From the NCBI RefSeq assembly GCF_007992195.1, contig NZ_BJZU01000003.1, positions 124,001 through 188,000 on the forward strand: a DNA stretch of 64,000 nucleotides. Reading direction: 5' to 3'. The stretch comes from Methylobacterium oxalidis. GTDB lineage: Bacteria; Pseudomonadota; Alphaproteobacteria; Rhizobiales; Beijerinckiaceae. This document shows positions 9,000-18,002 of the stretch, in pieces. Both the position numbers and the translations under genes were made by a program. Numbering within the stretch: the first letter of the stretch is position 1; every line of letters begins with the position of its first letter. The notes beneath the pieces are model-generated. The model did no database searches. It saw only the letters and a list, made by a program, of their open reading frames with translations, and had not been told where the DNA came from.

Positions 9000-9635
9000 T
9001 CAGATCTCCGGCAGGCTCCAGTGCCCGCGCGCGGCGTCGTACTCGGATTCCGCGACGAGGCGCGTGCGCTTCCCCGAGACCCCGATCATGACCCAGACGA
9101 GCCAGGCCGAGATGCCCAGGCAGCCGGCGAAGAGGCAGAAGAGCTGGATCGCGAGCGCGTTGCCGAGTTCGTTCGCGGACCGGTACAGGTGGATGTCCAC
9201 GAGCGCCAGCACCGGCGAGACGAGGCAGATCGTGGTGCGCGCCCCGTCGGACCAGAGCCGGAACCGCGTCACGTAGCTCTGGATGCCCTTGCGGTTCGGC
9301 GGCGTGTAGAACCACAAGGGCAGCGCGACCTCGTTGTCGAAGTCGATCCGCTCGTACTGCTTGCAGTAGGCGATGAGCGCGCCGATGATGTAGTCGTTGT
9401 GGCGATACCACATCACGAAGACCGCGGACACGATCGGTATCGCGGCCGCCGGTATCAGTCTCAACTCGCTGTGCTCGCGCGGAATGCTGAAATGCGCCGC
9501 GGTGAGGCCGATCACGGACGCGATGTGATAGACGTTCAGGTTGCTTCTGACCGTCAGCCGGGTCGCGATCTCGGTCCAGGCACCGATATATCGGGTCGCG
9601 GCCGGGATGAGCGGGGTCTTCGCTGGCTCTGGCAT
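9000..9635 (-). CDS. Hypothetical membrane protein
   Basis: 211 residues from ATG 9635. I do not recognise a family. About four hydrophobic segments can be seen: around residues 36-50, 62-78 (LIPAAAIPIVSAVFVMWY), 138-155 and 172-195 (LFCLFAGCLGISAWLVWVMI). The stretch between the second and third (CKQYERIDFDNEVALPLWFYT) is polar and probably cytoplasmic. The gene stands alone between nadA and the sigma factor, with gaps on both sides and no operon partner. Codon use is like the rest of the chromosome, so it is likely a real gene. Confidence 0.6.
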   Translation of the reverse strand: MPEPAKTPLIPAATRYIGAWTEIATRLTVRSNLNVYHIASVIGLTAAHFSIPREHSELRLIPAAAIPIVSAVFVMWYRHNDYIIGALIAYCKQYERIDFDNEVALPLWFYTPPNRKGIQSYVTRFRLWSDGARTTICLVSPVLALVDIHLYRSANELGNALAIQLFCLFAGCLGISAWLVWVMIGVSGKRTRLVAESEYDAARGHWSLPEI

Positions 9636-9912
9636 CTTCGCGCCGCCGTGATGGGCCGAGAATCGGCATTGTAGACGCCGCGACGCGTGCGCGTGACCGC
9701 GTCCGGAACACATTCGCGTTGGGCCGGGTCCGGCGCGGGTACGCGGCGTCGCCCGCCGATCGTCGCGCGCCGGAGGCCGCCGGGCGAGCGCGCGGCGCAA
9801 TCTCCGGCGTCCGGTAACCTATGTTGAGGCAGCCCATTCCCGGCCCGGCAAGATCGCGGACATGAGCCCGGCGGACCTCCGTCCGGTCATGTCCACGGTC
9901 GATTGGAGAGCG

Positions 9913-10650
9913 ATGCCTGACGCCAAGGAACAGGGTGCGACCGCGCTTCTCCCAGCTCCCCTGACCGCCGCGATCCGCACCCATCTCGGCGGCCTCCTGA
10001 AGCGGGCCTACGCCGATTTCACCGCCGCCGCGCCGCCCGACCGGATCGGCGAGCTCATCGCCCGCCTGGAGCGGGCGCTCGCCGAGACGGACGACCGCAA
10101 CGCCCGCGCCTTCAAGGACGGCCTCGTCGAGGCGCTGCCGAGCCTCCAGAGCTTCGCCGTCTCGCTCACCCGAAACCCGACCCGCGCCGACGACCTCGTG
10201 CAGGACACGGTGATGCGGGCCTGGCGCAGCCGGGCGCGGTTCGAGCCCGGCACCAATCTCGGCGCCTGGCTCTTCACGATCATGCGCAATGCCTTCTACA
10301 GCGAGCACCGGCGGCAGGCCCGCGAGGTCGCCGACAGCGAGGGCGACCTCGCCGCGCGGGTGGCCACCGTGCCGAGCCAGACCGGGCACCTCGACCTGCA
10401 GGACGCCCGCGCCGCCCTCGACCGCCTGCCCGCGCCGATGCGCGAGGCGCTGATCCTCGTCACGATCGAGGACATGACCTACGAGGAGGCGGCGGTGGCG
10501 ATGAACTGCCGCGTCGGCACCGTGAAGAGCCGTGTCTGGCGGGCCCGCGACCAGCTCGCGCTCCTCCTCGGCTACAGCGCCGACGAGGTCGGGGCCGACC
10601 GCGTCACCCTCTCGGCCCTCGCAAGCCCGGTGGCGGGCGCCGAGACCTGA
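9913..10650 (+). CDS. Sigma-EcfG family sigma factor with NepR-like N-terminus
   Basis: 245 residues from ATG 9913 (GGAG 4-7 bp upstream); in-frame ATGs at 9889 and 9862 would add 8 or 17 residues. Residues about 15-58 (AAIRTHLGGLLKRAY, PPDRIGELIARLE) match the core of NepR, the anti-sigma factor of the alphaproteobacterial general stress response. Then come sigma region 2 (about 65-130; DDLVQDTVMRAW, GTNLGAWLFTIMRNAF) and region 4 (about 170-232; LPAPMREALILV, EEAAVAMNCRVGTVKSRVWRAR), both of the EcfG type. NepR normally binds EcfG and is titrated by phosphorylated PhyR. A tethered inhibitor would make a self-inhibited sigma factor, perhaps opened by PhyR; this is inference. No phyR is in the window. 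Confidence 0.85.
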   Translation: MPDAKEQGATALLPAPLTAAIRTHLGGLLKRAYADFTAAAPPDRIGELIARLERALAETDDRNARAFKDGLVEALPSLQSFAVSLTRNPTRADDLVQDTVMRAWRSRARFEPGTNLGAWLFTIMRNAFYSEHRRQAREVADSEGDLAARVATVPSQTGHLDLQDARAALDRLPAPMREALILVTIEDMTYEEAAVAMNCRVGTVKSRVWRARDQLALLLGYSADEVGADRVTLSALASPVAGAET

Positions 10651-10777
10651 CGCCCGCGCACCCGATCCGGGGAGGCTTGCGCCCTTGACGCGCCGCCGCG
10701 TCCGGGCGCCCGGCGGATCGATGACGCTCCGGCCCGCGTTGACCGTGCCTCGCAACGACGATGGCGTGAGCCGCGAC

Positions 10778-11419
10778 ATGACCGACCGGACGTTCGACCT
10801 GACCCGCCGGGCGATGATGGAGGGCTGCGTGGCCGCGGCCGCGTTCGGCGCCGCGGGCCTCCCCCGCCCGGCGACCGCCGCCCCCGGCCCGAACGACCCG
10901 CCGCCGCAGATGATGCCGGTGCGGCTCACCATCAACGGCACGCCGCGCGACCTAGTTCTCGACACGCGCACGACGCTCCTCGACGCGCTGCGCGAGCACC
11001 TCGACCTCAACGGCACCAAGAAGGGCTGCGACCACGGCCAGTGCGGGGCCTGCACGGTGCTGGTCGCCGGGCGGCGCATCAACGCCTGCCTGACGCTCGC
11101 CGCCATGCACGAGGGCGACGCCGTCACGACGATCGAGGGGCTGGCGCAGGGCGAGGATCTGCACCCGCTCCAGGCCGCCTTCCTGCACCACGACGGCTTC
11201 CAGTGCGGCTACTGCACGCCGGGGCAGATCTGCTCGGCGGTCGGCATGCTCGCCGAGGTGGAGGCCGGCTGGCCGAGCCACGTGACGGAGGACCTGACGG
11301 AGACGGCGACGCTCACCGACGCCGAGATCCAGGAGCGGATGAGCGGCAACCTCTGCCGCTGCAGCGCCTACCCGAACATCGTCGCGGCGATCCGCGACGC
11401 CGCCGGCACCGACCTCTAG
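10778..11419 (+). CDS. paoA: Aldehyde oxidoreductase 2Fe-2S subunit, PaoA-like
   Basis: 213 residues. The start [13 protein letters not shown] at 10778 places a twin-Arg-like motif (LTRR) and a hydrophobic stretch near the N-terminus, as in PaoA; an in-frame ATG at 10721 would add 19 residues. The plant-type [2Fe-2S] ligands are in [13 protein letters not shown] with a later Cys (NACL), and the second cluster in CGYCTPGQI and CRCSAYPNI. The subunit passes electrons from the molybdenum centre to the FAD subunit. It is the first of three adjacent genes for a xanthine-oxidase-family enzyme; with a Tat-type leader the complex is probably periplasmic. Confidence 0.88.
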   Translation: MTDRTFDLTRRAMMEGCVAAAAFGAAGLPRPATAAPGPNDPPPQMMPVRLTINGTPRDLVLDTRTTLLDALREHLDLNGTKKGCDHGQCGACTVLVAGRRINACLTLAAMHEGDAVTTIEGLAQGEDLHPLQAAFLHHDGFQCGYCTPGQICSAVGMLAEVEAGWPSHVTEDLTETATLTDAEIQERMSGNLCRCSAYPNIVAAIRDAAGTDL

Positions 11420-11432
11420 GGGGGCGCAAGCC

Positions 11433-12416
11433 ATGAAAGCCTTCAGCTACGAGCGCCCCGCGAGCGTCGCGGAGGCCGCGCGCCTCGCCGCCGAGCGGCC
11501 GAACGCCCGCTTCGTCGCGGGCGGCACGAACCTCCTCGACCTCATGAAATTGCAGGTCGAGACGCCCTCGACCCTGATCGACGTGAACCGGCTGCCGCTC
11601 GCCGCGGTGGAGAACACGCCCGAGGGGGGCCTGCGCGTCGGCGCCCTGGTGCGCAACGCCGACCTCGCGGCCCATCCGCGGGTGCGCGGCGAGTACGGGG
11701 TGCTCGCCAAGGCGCTCCTCGCGGGCGCCTCCGGGCAGCTGCGCAACAAGGCGACCACCGCCGGCAACCTGCTCCAGCGCACCCGGTGCTACTATTTCTA
11801 CGACACGACGAAGCCCTGCAACAAACGGGAGCCCGGCTCCGGCTGCGCGGCGATCGGCGGGTTCAACCGCATCCACGCGGTGCTGGGCGCGAGCGGGGCC
11901 TGCATCGCCACGAACCCCTCCGACATGAACGTCGCGATGCGGGCGCTCGACGCGGTGGTCGAGACGGTGGGGCCGCAGGGCGAGGCGCGCAGCATCCCGA
12001 TCGCCGAGTTCCACCGGCTGCCCGGCGACACGCCGCAGGTCGAGACGGACCTGCGCCCGGGCGAGCTGATCACGGCGGTGCGCCTGCCGAAGCCCGTCAA
12101 GGGCGTGCACCTCTACCGCAAGGTCCGCGACCGGGCCTCCTACGCCTTCGCCGTGGTCTCGGTGGCGGCCGTGATCGACAAGGAGGGCGACCGGGTCGGC
12201 AGCGCAAGGCTCGCCTTCGGCGGGCTCGCCCACAAGCCCTGGCGGGTCGAGGCGGCGGAGGCGGCCCTCGTCGCCTCGGGCCGCGCCGACGCGGCGGCCG
12301 ATGCCGCCCTCGCGGGCGCCACCGGGCAGGAGGGCCAGGGCGGCGGCAACGCCTTCAAGATCCCGCTCGCGCGGCGGACGCTCCGCGCCGTCGTCGCCGA
12401 CGCGACCCGGGCCTGA
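11433..12416 (+). CDS. paoB: Aldehyde oxidoreductase FAD subunit, PaoB-like
   Basis: 327 residues. FAD-binding subunit of the xanthine dehydrogenase family: [13 protein letters not shown] near the N-terminus, [22 protein letters not shown] and the C-terminal FAD-associated domain from about residue 225. PaoB-type proteins carry an extra [4Fe-4S] cluster, and its Cys ligands are visible in [17 protein letters not shown] and PGSGC. The start follows the 2Fe-2S gene by 13 bp with GGGG upstream. In E. coli this type oxidises aromatic aldehydes and hands electrons to ferredoxin or oxygen. Confidence 0.9.
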   Translation: MKAFSYERPASVAEAARLAAERPNARFVAGGTNLLDLMKLQVETPSTLIDVNRLPLAAVENTPEGGLRVGALVRNADLAAHPRVRGEYGVLAKALLAGASGQLRNKATTAGNLLQRTRCYYFYDTTKPCNKREPGSGCAAIGGFNRIHAVLGASGACIATNPSDMNVAMRALDAVVETVGPQGEARSIPIAEFHRLPGDTPQVETDLRPGELITAVRLPKPVKGVHLYRKVRDRASYAFAVVSVAAVIDKEGDRVGSARLAFGGLAHKPWRVEAAEAALVASGRADAAADAALAGATGQEGQGGGNAFKIPLARRTLRAVVADATRA

Positions 12417-12436
12417 GGCAGAAGGGGGACGCCAGC

Positions 12437-14662
12437 ATGGACATGAGCCAGCCGATCGGGCCGACGCCCCTCGATGCCAGGCCCGACGGACTCGTCGGCC
12501 GGGGCGTCGACCGCGTCGAGGGCCGCCTCAAGGTCACGGGCGCCGCGCCCTACGCCTACGAGACGCGCGAGCTGAGGAACCCCGCCTACGGCATGATCGT
12601 CGAGGCGGCCATCGCCAAGGGGCGCATCCGCGCGATCGACGCCGCGGCGGCGCGGCGCGCCCCCGGCGTCATCTACGTGATGACCCACGAGAACGCCCCG
12701 CCCCAGGGCAAGAAGAAGGAGCAGGTCGGCCCCGTGCTGAGGGGGCCCGAGATCGCCCATTTCGGGCAGCCGATCGGCCTCGTGGTCGCCGAGACCTTCG
12801 AGCAGGCCCGCGCGGCCGCCGCCCTCGTCGCGGTGGATTACGAGCGCGCCGAAGGGCGGTTCGACCTGCGCGCCGCGATGCCGGGCGCGATCGTGCCGAA
12901 GCAGGTGGCGAGCCCGCCCGATTCGAGCCTCGGCGACTTCGAGGGCGCCTTCGCGGCCTCCGCCGTGAAGCTCGACGTCGCGTACACGACCCCGGTCCAG
13001 ACCCACGCCATGATGGAGCCGCACGCCACCATCGCCGGCTGGGAGGGCGACCGGGTCACGCTCTACACCTCGAACCAGATGCTGAACCGCGGCCAGGTCT
13101 CCCTCGCCTCGGTGCTCGACCTGCCGGCGGAGAACGTGCGCCTCGTCAGCAAGTACATCGGCGGCGGCTTCGGCGCGAAGCTCCAGCCGCAGGCGGACGC
13201 CGTCTTCGCCGCGCTCGCCGCGCGGGTGATCGGCCGCCCCGTGAAGGTCGCGCTGAGCCGCCAGCAGGAGTTCCACGGCTCGACGCGGCGCACCGACACG
13301 ATCCAGCGGGTGCGCCTGGGCAGCGACGCCGAGGGGCGGCTCGCGGCCATCGCGCACGAATCCTGGTCCGACACCACGGTCGGCGACGACTTCTACGAGA
13401 CCTCGGCCAACGTCACCCGCTCCCTCTACGCGGCCCCGAATCGGCTGACGCGCCACCGCCTCGCCCATCTCGACCTGCCGCTCTCCTCGGCCATGCGGGC
13501 GCCGGGCGAGGCGGTGGGCATGCTCGCCTTCGAGTGCGCCATGGACGAGCTCGCCGAGACGCTCGGGCTCGACCCGATAGAGCTCCGGGTGCGCAACGAG
13601 CCGTCGGAGGACCCGGAGAAGAAGGTGCCCTTCTCCACCCGCCAGCTCGTGCCCTGCATGCGCGAGGGCGCGCGCCGCTTCGGCTGGGAGAAGCGCGGCG
13701 CCCCGGGCTCGATCCGGGACGGGCGCTGGCTCGTCGGCCTCGGCATGGCGGCCGCGGCCCGGCTGAACCCGCTCCAGCCCTCGTCCGCGAGCGTGCGGCT
13801 CGAACGCGACGGCACGCTCACCGTCCGCATGGCGATGACCGACATCGGCACCGGCACCTACACGATCCTCGCCCAGATCGCGGGCGAGATGACGGGCCTG
13901 CCCCTCGAGCGCATCCGGATCGAGCTCGGCGACACGCTCTACCCCAAGGCCGCGGGCTCCGGCGGCTCCTGGGGGGCGGGCAGCGCCGGCTCGGCGCTCT
14001 ACGTCGCCTGCGACGACCTGCGCCGGCAGCTCGCCGAGAAGGCCGGGATCGCGCCCGCCTCCGCCTCCTTCGCGGACGGGCGGATCGCGGGCGCCGAGCG
14101 CTCGGCCGCGCTCGCCGACCTCGCCGGAGACGGCATCGAGGCGCGGGGCGAGATCAAGCCGGGCGCGCTCAACAAGACGTACTCGCAGTACTCCTTCGGC
14201 GCGCATTTCGCCGAGGTCGGCGTCGACGCGGACACGGGCGAGGTGCGCCTGCGCCGCATGCTCGGCGTCTTCACGGGCGGGCGCATCCTCAACGCGAAGA
14301 CCGCCCGCTCGCAGGCGATCGGCGGCATGATCTTCGGCGTCGGCGCGGCCCTGACCGAGGAGGTCGTGATCGACCGCCGCTCGGGCACTTTCGTGAACCA
14401 CGACCTCGCCGAGTACCACGTGCCCGTCCACGCCGACATCCCGTCGCTCGACGCGATGTTCCTGCCCGAGCTCGACGACAAGGCGAACCCGCTCAAGAGC
14501 AAGGGGCTCGGCGAGCTCGGCATCTGCGGGGCCGGGGCGGCGGTGGCGAACGCGGTCCACAACGCGACCGGCATCCGCATCCGCGACTATCCCCTCACCC
14601 TCGACAAGGTGCTGCGCGGCCTGGAGGAGCGGGAGAGCGGGGCGCAGAGCCGCCGGACCTGA
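12437..14662 (+). CDS. paoC: Aldehyde oxidoreductase molybdenum subunit, PaoC-like
   Basis: 741 residues from ATG 12437, with GAAGGGGG upstream. Large molybdopterin subunit of the xanthine dehydrogenase family. The N-terminal a/b hammerhead (GRGVDRVEGRLKVTGAAPYA) leads into the molybdenum-binding domains with GGGFGAKLQPQ, MRAPGEAVGM, GSGGSWGAGSAGSAL and the C-terminal GLGELGICGAGAAVANAV. The Glu in that last block is the expected catalytic base. The usual maturation partner PaoD (XdhC family) is not next to it; the following gene is instead an acyl-CoA synthetase. Substrates are probably aldehydes; which ones cannot be read. Confidence 0.92.
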   Translation: MDMSQPIGPTPLDARPDGLVGRGVDRVEGRLKVTGAAPYAYETRELRNPAYGMIVEAAIAKGRIRAIDAAAARRAPGVIYVMTHENAPPQGKKKEQVGPVLRGPEIAHFGQPIGLVVAETFEQARAAAALVAVDYERAEGRFDLRAAMPGAIVPKQVASPPDSSLGDFEGAFAASAVKLDVAYTTPVQTHAMMEPHATIAGWEGDRVTLYTSNQMLNRGQVSLASVLDLPAENVRLVSKYIGGGFGAKLQPQADAVFAALAARVIGRPVKVALSRQQEFHGSTRRTDTIQRVRLGSDAEGRLAAIAHESWSDTTVGDDFYETSANVTRSLYAAPNRLTRHRLAHLDLPLSSAMRAPGEAVGMLAFECAMDELAETLGLDPIELRVRNEPSEDPEKKVPFSTRQLVPCMREGARRFGWEKRGAPGSIRDGRWLVGLGMAAAARLNPLQPSSASVRLERDGTLTVRMAMTDIGTGTYTILAQIAGEMTGLPLERIRIELGDTLYPKAAGSGGSWGAGSAGSALYVACDDLRRQLAEKAGIAPASASFADGRIAGAERSAALADLAGDGIEARGEIKPGALNKTYSQYSFGAHFAEVGVDADTGEVRLRRMLGVFTGGRILNAKTARSQAIGGMIFGVGAALTEEVVIDRRSGTFVNHDLAEYHVPVHADIPSLDAMFLPELDDKANPLKSKGLGELGICGAGAAVANAVHNATGIRIRDYPLTLDKVLRGLEERESGAQSRRT

Positions 14663-14735
14663 CGCGCGCGGGCCGGATTGACGGCGGCGGCACCCGGGGA
14701 GATCAGGGAGGCGACGCCCGCATCCGGACCCGCCC

Positions 14736-16268
14736 GTGACCGACGACAGCCGCCCGCCCGCCCGCTTCAACGCGGCCCGCCACTGCCTCGCCGAGAACGC
14801 GCGCCTGCGGCCGGACAAGACCGCCCTGGTGATGGCGGGGCCGGAGCGGACGACGCGCCTGACCTTCGCGGAGGCGGACCGGGCGGTGCGGGGCATCGCG
14901 GCGGGCCTCCTCGGGCTCGGCCTCGCACCGGGCTCCCGCGTGATGATCCGGATGGGCAACGAGGCCGACTACGTCCTCGTCTACTTCGCGGCGCTCGCCG
15001 CGGGCCTCGTGGCCCTGCCCTCCTCGCCCCAGCTCACGGCCGGCGAGGCCGCCTTCCTGATGGAGAACGCGGGCGCCGCGGTCGTGGTGGCGGGCGCGGG
15101 GCTCACGGTCGACCCGGCGAGCCTCGGCGGGCGCATCCTGCTCGACGCCGAGGCCGTCGCGGCCCTCAAGGCGAGCCCGCCGCTCCCCGACTACGTCGAC
15201 ACGGCGGCGGACGACCCGGCGACGCTGGTCTACACCTCCGGCACGACGAGCCGGCCGAAGGGCGTGCTGCACGCGCACCGGGCGATCTGGGGCCGCCGCC
15301 CGATGCACCGCCACTGGCTCGGCCTCGCCGAGCCCGACGTGATGCTGCACGCCGGCACCATGAACTGGACCTACACGCTCGGCGTCGGCATCACCGACCC
15401 CTGGGCGGTCGGCGCCACGACCGTGCTCTACGACGGGCCGCGCGACCCCGCGATCTGGCCCGCGCTGATCGCCCGCCACGGGGCGACCCTGTTCGCTGCG
15501 GTGCCGAGCCTCTACCGGCAGATCCTGAAATACGCGGATCTCGCGTCGGCCGACCTCTCGAGCCTGCGCCACGGGGTCACCGCGGGCGAGGCCCTGCCGC
15601 CGGACCTCCTCGACGCCTGGACGCGGGCGACGGGCAAGCCCCTCTACGAGGCGCTCGGCATGAGCGAGATCTCGACCTACGTGTCGAGCGGCCCGACCGT
15701 GCCGGTGCGGCCGGGCTCGCCCGGCAGGCCGCAGCCGGGGCGGCGCGTGGCGATCCTGCCGGTCGAGGGCGAGCCGGAGCCCCTGCCCGCGGGCGAGACC
15801 GGGCTCCTCGCCGTCCACCGCTCCGAGCCCGGCCTGATGCTCGGCTACTGGAACCGGCCGGACGAGGAGGCGCAGGTTCTGCGCGGGGCGTGGTTCGCGG
15901 GCGGGGACCTCGCCCGCCTCGACGCGGACGGCTACCTCTGGTTCGAGGGCCGCAACGACGACCTGATGAACGCGATGGGCTACCGCGTCTCGCCGAACGA
16001 GGTCGAGGGCGCGCTGGCCGAGCACCCGGACGTGGCGGAGGTCGGCGTGGCGGAGCTCGCGGTGCGCGCCGACATCCGCGTCATCGCGGCCTTCGTTGTC
16101 CTGAACGCGGACGCGCGCGCGGATGCCGAGGCGCTGCTGGCGTGGTGCCGGGCGCGCCTCGCCGCCTACAAGTGCCCGCGCGAGGTCCGCTTCCTCCCGG
16201 CGCTGCCGCGCACCGCCAACGGCAAGGTCCAGCGCAAGCGCCTCGCGGAGGCCGCGACCATCGGCTGA
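14736..16268 (+). CDS. AMP-binding acyl-CoA synthetase
   Basis: 510 residues, GTG start. ANL-superfamily enzyme that joins a carboxylic acid to CoA through an acyl-AMP. The P-loop-like motif is VYTSGTTSRPKG (about residue 165), the adenine motif is YEALGMSE, the hinge region is FAGGDLARLDADGYLWFEGRNDDLM, and the catalytic Lys is in RTANGKVQRKRL near the end. The sequence is nearest to benzoate/short aromatic acid-CoA ligases by general look. It lies 73 bp after the aldehyde oxidoreductase genes, which suggests a route aldehyde to acid to acyl-CoA; this link is inference. Confidence 0.87.
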   Translation: MTDDSRPPARFNAARHCLAENARLRPDKTALVMAGPERTTRLTFAEADRAVRGIAAGLLGLGLAPGSRVMIRMGNEADYVLVYFAALAAGLVALPSSPQLTAGEAAFLMENAGAAVVVAGAGLTVDPASLGGRILLDAEAVAALKASPPLPDYVDTAADDPATLVYTSGTTSRPKGVLHAHRAIWGRRPMHRHWLGLAEPDVMLHAGTMNWTYTLGVGITDPWAVGATTVLYDGPRDPAIWPALIARHGATLFAAVPSLYRQILKYADLASADLSSLRHGVTAGEALPPDLLDAWTRATGKPLYEALGMSEISTYVSSGPTVPVRPGSPGRPQPGRRVAILPVEGEPEPLPAGETGLLAVHRSEPGLMLGYWNRPDEEAQVLRGAWFAGGDLARLDADGYLWFEGRNDDLMNAMGYRVSPNEVEGALAEHPDVAEVGVAELAVRADIRVIAAFVVLNADARADAEALLAWCRARLAAYKCPREVRFLPALPRTANGKVQRKRLAEAATIG

Positions 16269-16368
16269 GCCCGGCGCCCGCCCGGCTTCGCGCAGGCGTC
16301 CCGGCCGCGCCCTCCCCGCCTCCAACCGGGTTGACCGGCCCGGCGCGAAATTCTAGAGCCAGAGCCGT

Positions 16369-16460
16369 GGAGACGTGGCCGAGCGGCTGAAGGCACTCGT
16401 TTGCTAAATGAGCATACCCAGAAATGGGTATCGAGGGTTCGAATCCCTCCGTCTCCGCCA
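16369..16460 (+). tRNA. tRNA-Ser (GCT)
   Basis: Acceptor stem GGAGACG pairs with CGTCTCC; the anticodon loop TTTGCTAAA gives anticodon GCT; a long variable arm (ATACCCAGAAATGGGTAT) is typical of tRNA-Ser; GGTTCGAATCC forms the T arm; CCA is encoded. Confidence 0.97.
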
Positions 16461-16580
16461 CCACGATCCGGACATGTCCTGAGCCTTCCGCCTGCACGGA
16501 CGCGCGCGCCGCCGGCATCGGCTCACTCCGTCGGCGCGGGCCCGCGGCCCGCCCTGCCCGCTCGCGCGGCGCCCGCCCGC

Positions 16581-16694
16581 TCAGGCGATGAGCAGCGCCC
16601 CGAGCAGGACGACGGCCAGGAACAGGCCTGAACTCACGGCAACGGCGACGACTTCGCGGTGTTCGAGCATCAGATTGTCGAGGGCGGTGGTCAT
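16581..16694 (-). CDS. Small single-helix membrane protein
   Basis: 37 residues (MTTALDNLMLEHREVV, then a hydrophobic helix SGLFLAVVLLGALLIA to the end). It is a predicted tail-anchored mini-protein with no recognised family. The start at 16694 has a few purines upstream but no strong ribosome site. Support is the clean helix with GC-rich third positions. Several similar mini-proteins occur in this region. Confidence 0.45.
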   Translation of the reverse strand: MTTALDNLMLEHREVVAVAVSSGLFLAVVLLGALLIA

Positions 16695-17034
16695 GGCGGG
16701 ACTGGCGAATGTGGCGAGGGTTCGTGTCAGTCCGCGATTAGCACCTGAAATCTGACCGTCGTGTGAGGCCGAATGCTGACCGCGCGCTTAAAATCCGAGC
16801 GTCACACGTCTGCAACATCGGGAGCAGGCGGGCGCGGACGGCGCGCACCGACGCGGCCGGGCGGGCCGGTTCGCCGGGCCCGTATCAACTGGATTCACAG
16901 CCTTCGAGGCAGCGGCGCGCGAAGAAGACGGGGGATCAAGAGAATTCGGCGGCGGGGCCGTTGAGTTCCCGCCGCGGCTGCGCGTAGAGGAGCGCCGGAA
17001 CGACACTCTTCAGGCACATCGGTTCGGCAGAGAG
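16695..17034. other. Intergenic region
   Basis: 340 bases between two small membrane-protein genes. I see no credible gene, RNA or strong terminator. Base composition is slightly lower than in the surrounding genes, as expected of non-coding DNA here. Confidence 0.5.
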
Positions 17035-17133
17035 ATGGAACGGGGACTTGTGGATCCGCGCGTCGACAGGCTCGCCTGCATGATGATCGCGCTCGGGCTC
17101 GCGCTGATCCTGTCGACCTACGCGATCCTCTGA
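17035..17133 (+). CDS. Small single-helix membrane protein
   Basis: 32 residues, MERGLVDPRVDRLACMMIA then GLALILSTYAIL. The C-terminal half is one hydrophobic helix. Upstream bases (GGCAGAGAG) give a modest ribosome site. No family is recognised. Its stop abuts the stop of the minus-strand gene at 17134. Confidence 0.4.
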   Translation: MERGLVDPRVDRLACMMIALGLALILSTYAIL

Positions 17134-17349
17134 TCAGATCCGCGCCCCGTCATCCTTCGGCGGCTTGCCGCAGCGGAACTTCTCGACCCGCCAGCGATCG
17201 TGGGTACGCTGCCACTGCGCCATCTGCGGCTGCGCGACGTTGAGGCACTGCTGCGGCGTCGTCACCTCTTCGCTGAAGAAGTGGACGCGGGTGACGCAAT
17301 GGGTCGGGTTCGCCGACAGGCAGGTCAGGAAGTAGAGGCCGTAGAGCAT
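17134..17349 (-). CDS. Small Cys-containing hypothetical protein
   Basis: 71 residues from ATG 17349. The N-terminus (MLYGLYFLTCLSANPTHC) is hydrophobic and could be a short signal or a membrane-facing segment. Four Cys residues (positions about 10, 18, 34 and 61) could form disulfides. The rest is polar (QPQMAQWQRTHDRWRVEKFRC). No family is recognised. It lies in a group of small genes with no clear operon partner. Normal codon use supports a real gene. Confidence 0.6.
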   Translation of the reverse strand: MLYGLYFLTCLSANPTHCVTRVHFFSEEVTTPQQCLNVAQPQMAQWQRTHDRWRVEKFRCGKPPKDDGARI

Positions 17350-17516
17350 GCGCCGTGATCCTCTGGCGTTGTGGCGCTTCCTCCGGCTGATCTGCTGTTC
17401 TTGAAGCTGCAACGAGCAAGCGGCGTGCCGGTTGCTGTTGCGCTGCCGAAACACCAGGCTCGCGCCGGCGCGGAGGGCGCAGGGCTAGCCGCGCGCCTCC
17501 CCGGGGTTCGAGGGGC

Positions 17517-17789
17517 TCAGTCGCAGATGCGACGGACGAGAAGGTCGCCGTCCTCGTCGACGTAGCGCTTCACCCGGCAGGTCCGGACATAGGCCGGCAC
17601 CACGGCGACGTAGCGCGGACCCCAGCCGAAGCCGTGCCCGAACCCGTGGTGGTGATGGTGGTGGAAGCCGTGGTGATGGCCGAAGCCGCCGAAGCCGCGG
17701 CCGCCGAACCCGCGGGCCGACGCCTCGGACGCGGAGAAGAGGGCGAGGCCGAGCGCGAGCGCGGCGGTGACGGGGACGATACGTGCCAT
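17517..17789 (-). CDS. Secreted His/Gly-rich small protein
   Basis: 90 residues. A clear signal peptide (residues 1-25, cleavage near ASA) is followed by a Gly/Phe/His-rich stretch (about 26-56) containing a run of six His and the repeated unit GFG, then a short ordered part with two Cys (RTCRVKRYVDEDGDLLVRRICD). The His-rich part could bind metals such as nickel, zinc or copper, but that is only inference. Proteins of this look are common in Methylobacterium and Bradyrhizobium. Two terminators on the same strand lie upstream, so it is transcribed on its own. Confidence 0.7.
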   Translation of the reverse strand: MARIVPVTAALALGLALFSASEASARGFGGRGFGGFGHHHGFHHHHHHGFGHGFGWGPRYVAVVPAYVRTCRVKRYVDEDGDLLVRRICD

Positions 17790-17926
17790 CGGGGTGACTC
17801 CTTGGATCCGAGCCGGGGATTCGGCTCGCCCGTCCTGAATGGCCGAGGGGCGGCCGGCGGACTGTGATCCGGGTCACGCGGGGAGAGCGGCGGCAGGATG
17901 CGCCGGTTCCGGCAGGCGGCGGCCAC

Positions 17927-17996
17927 AAAAAACCCGCCGCGGCGGAGGGGGCCGGCCGGGCGGGTGGAGGAGCTGTCACAGAGTGCGGCGAGCCGC
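17927..17996 (-). ncRNA. Candidate small RNA
   Basis: A minus-strand unit of about 70 nt between a possible promoter (18003-18031) and an intrinsic terminator. The terminator has stem ACCCGCC/GGCGGGT (17932-17938 with 17959-17965) followed by six T on the minus strand. Near the 5' end GCGGCTCGCCGC can form a hairpin, and an unpaired CTCCTCC follows, complementary to ribosome-binding sites. No open frame is associated. The 5' end is estimated from the promoter and is not fixed. Confidence 0.42.
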
Positions 17997-18002
17997 GCTA
18001 CG

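Noticed and set aside
9700-9725. GGAAC followed by CGTT (possible sigma-EcfG promoter) before the sigma gene
   Set aside because: The spacer is only 7 bases, against the required 16-17.
16081-16518. Open frame antisense to tRNA-Ser
   Set aside because: Text such as ETEGFEPSIPISGYAHLANE comes from the tRNA complement and the rest is the reverse of the acyl-CoA synthetase gene.
16997-17020. GGAAC upstream of a mini-protein gene
   Set aside because: No CGTT at 16-17 bases; the best match is at the wrong spacing.
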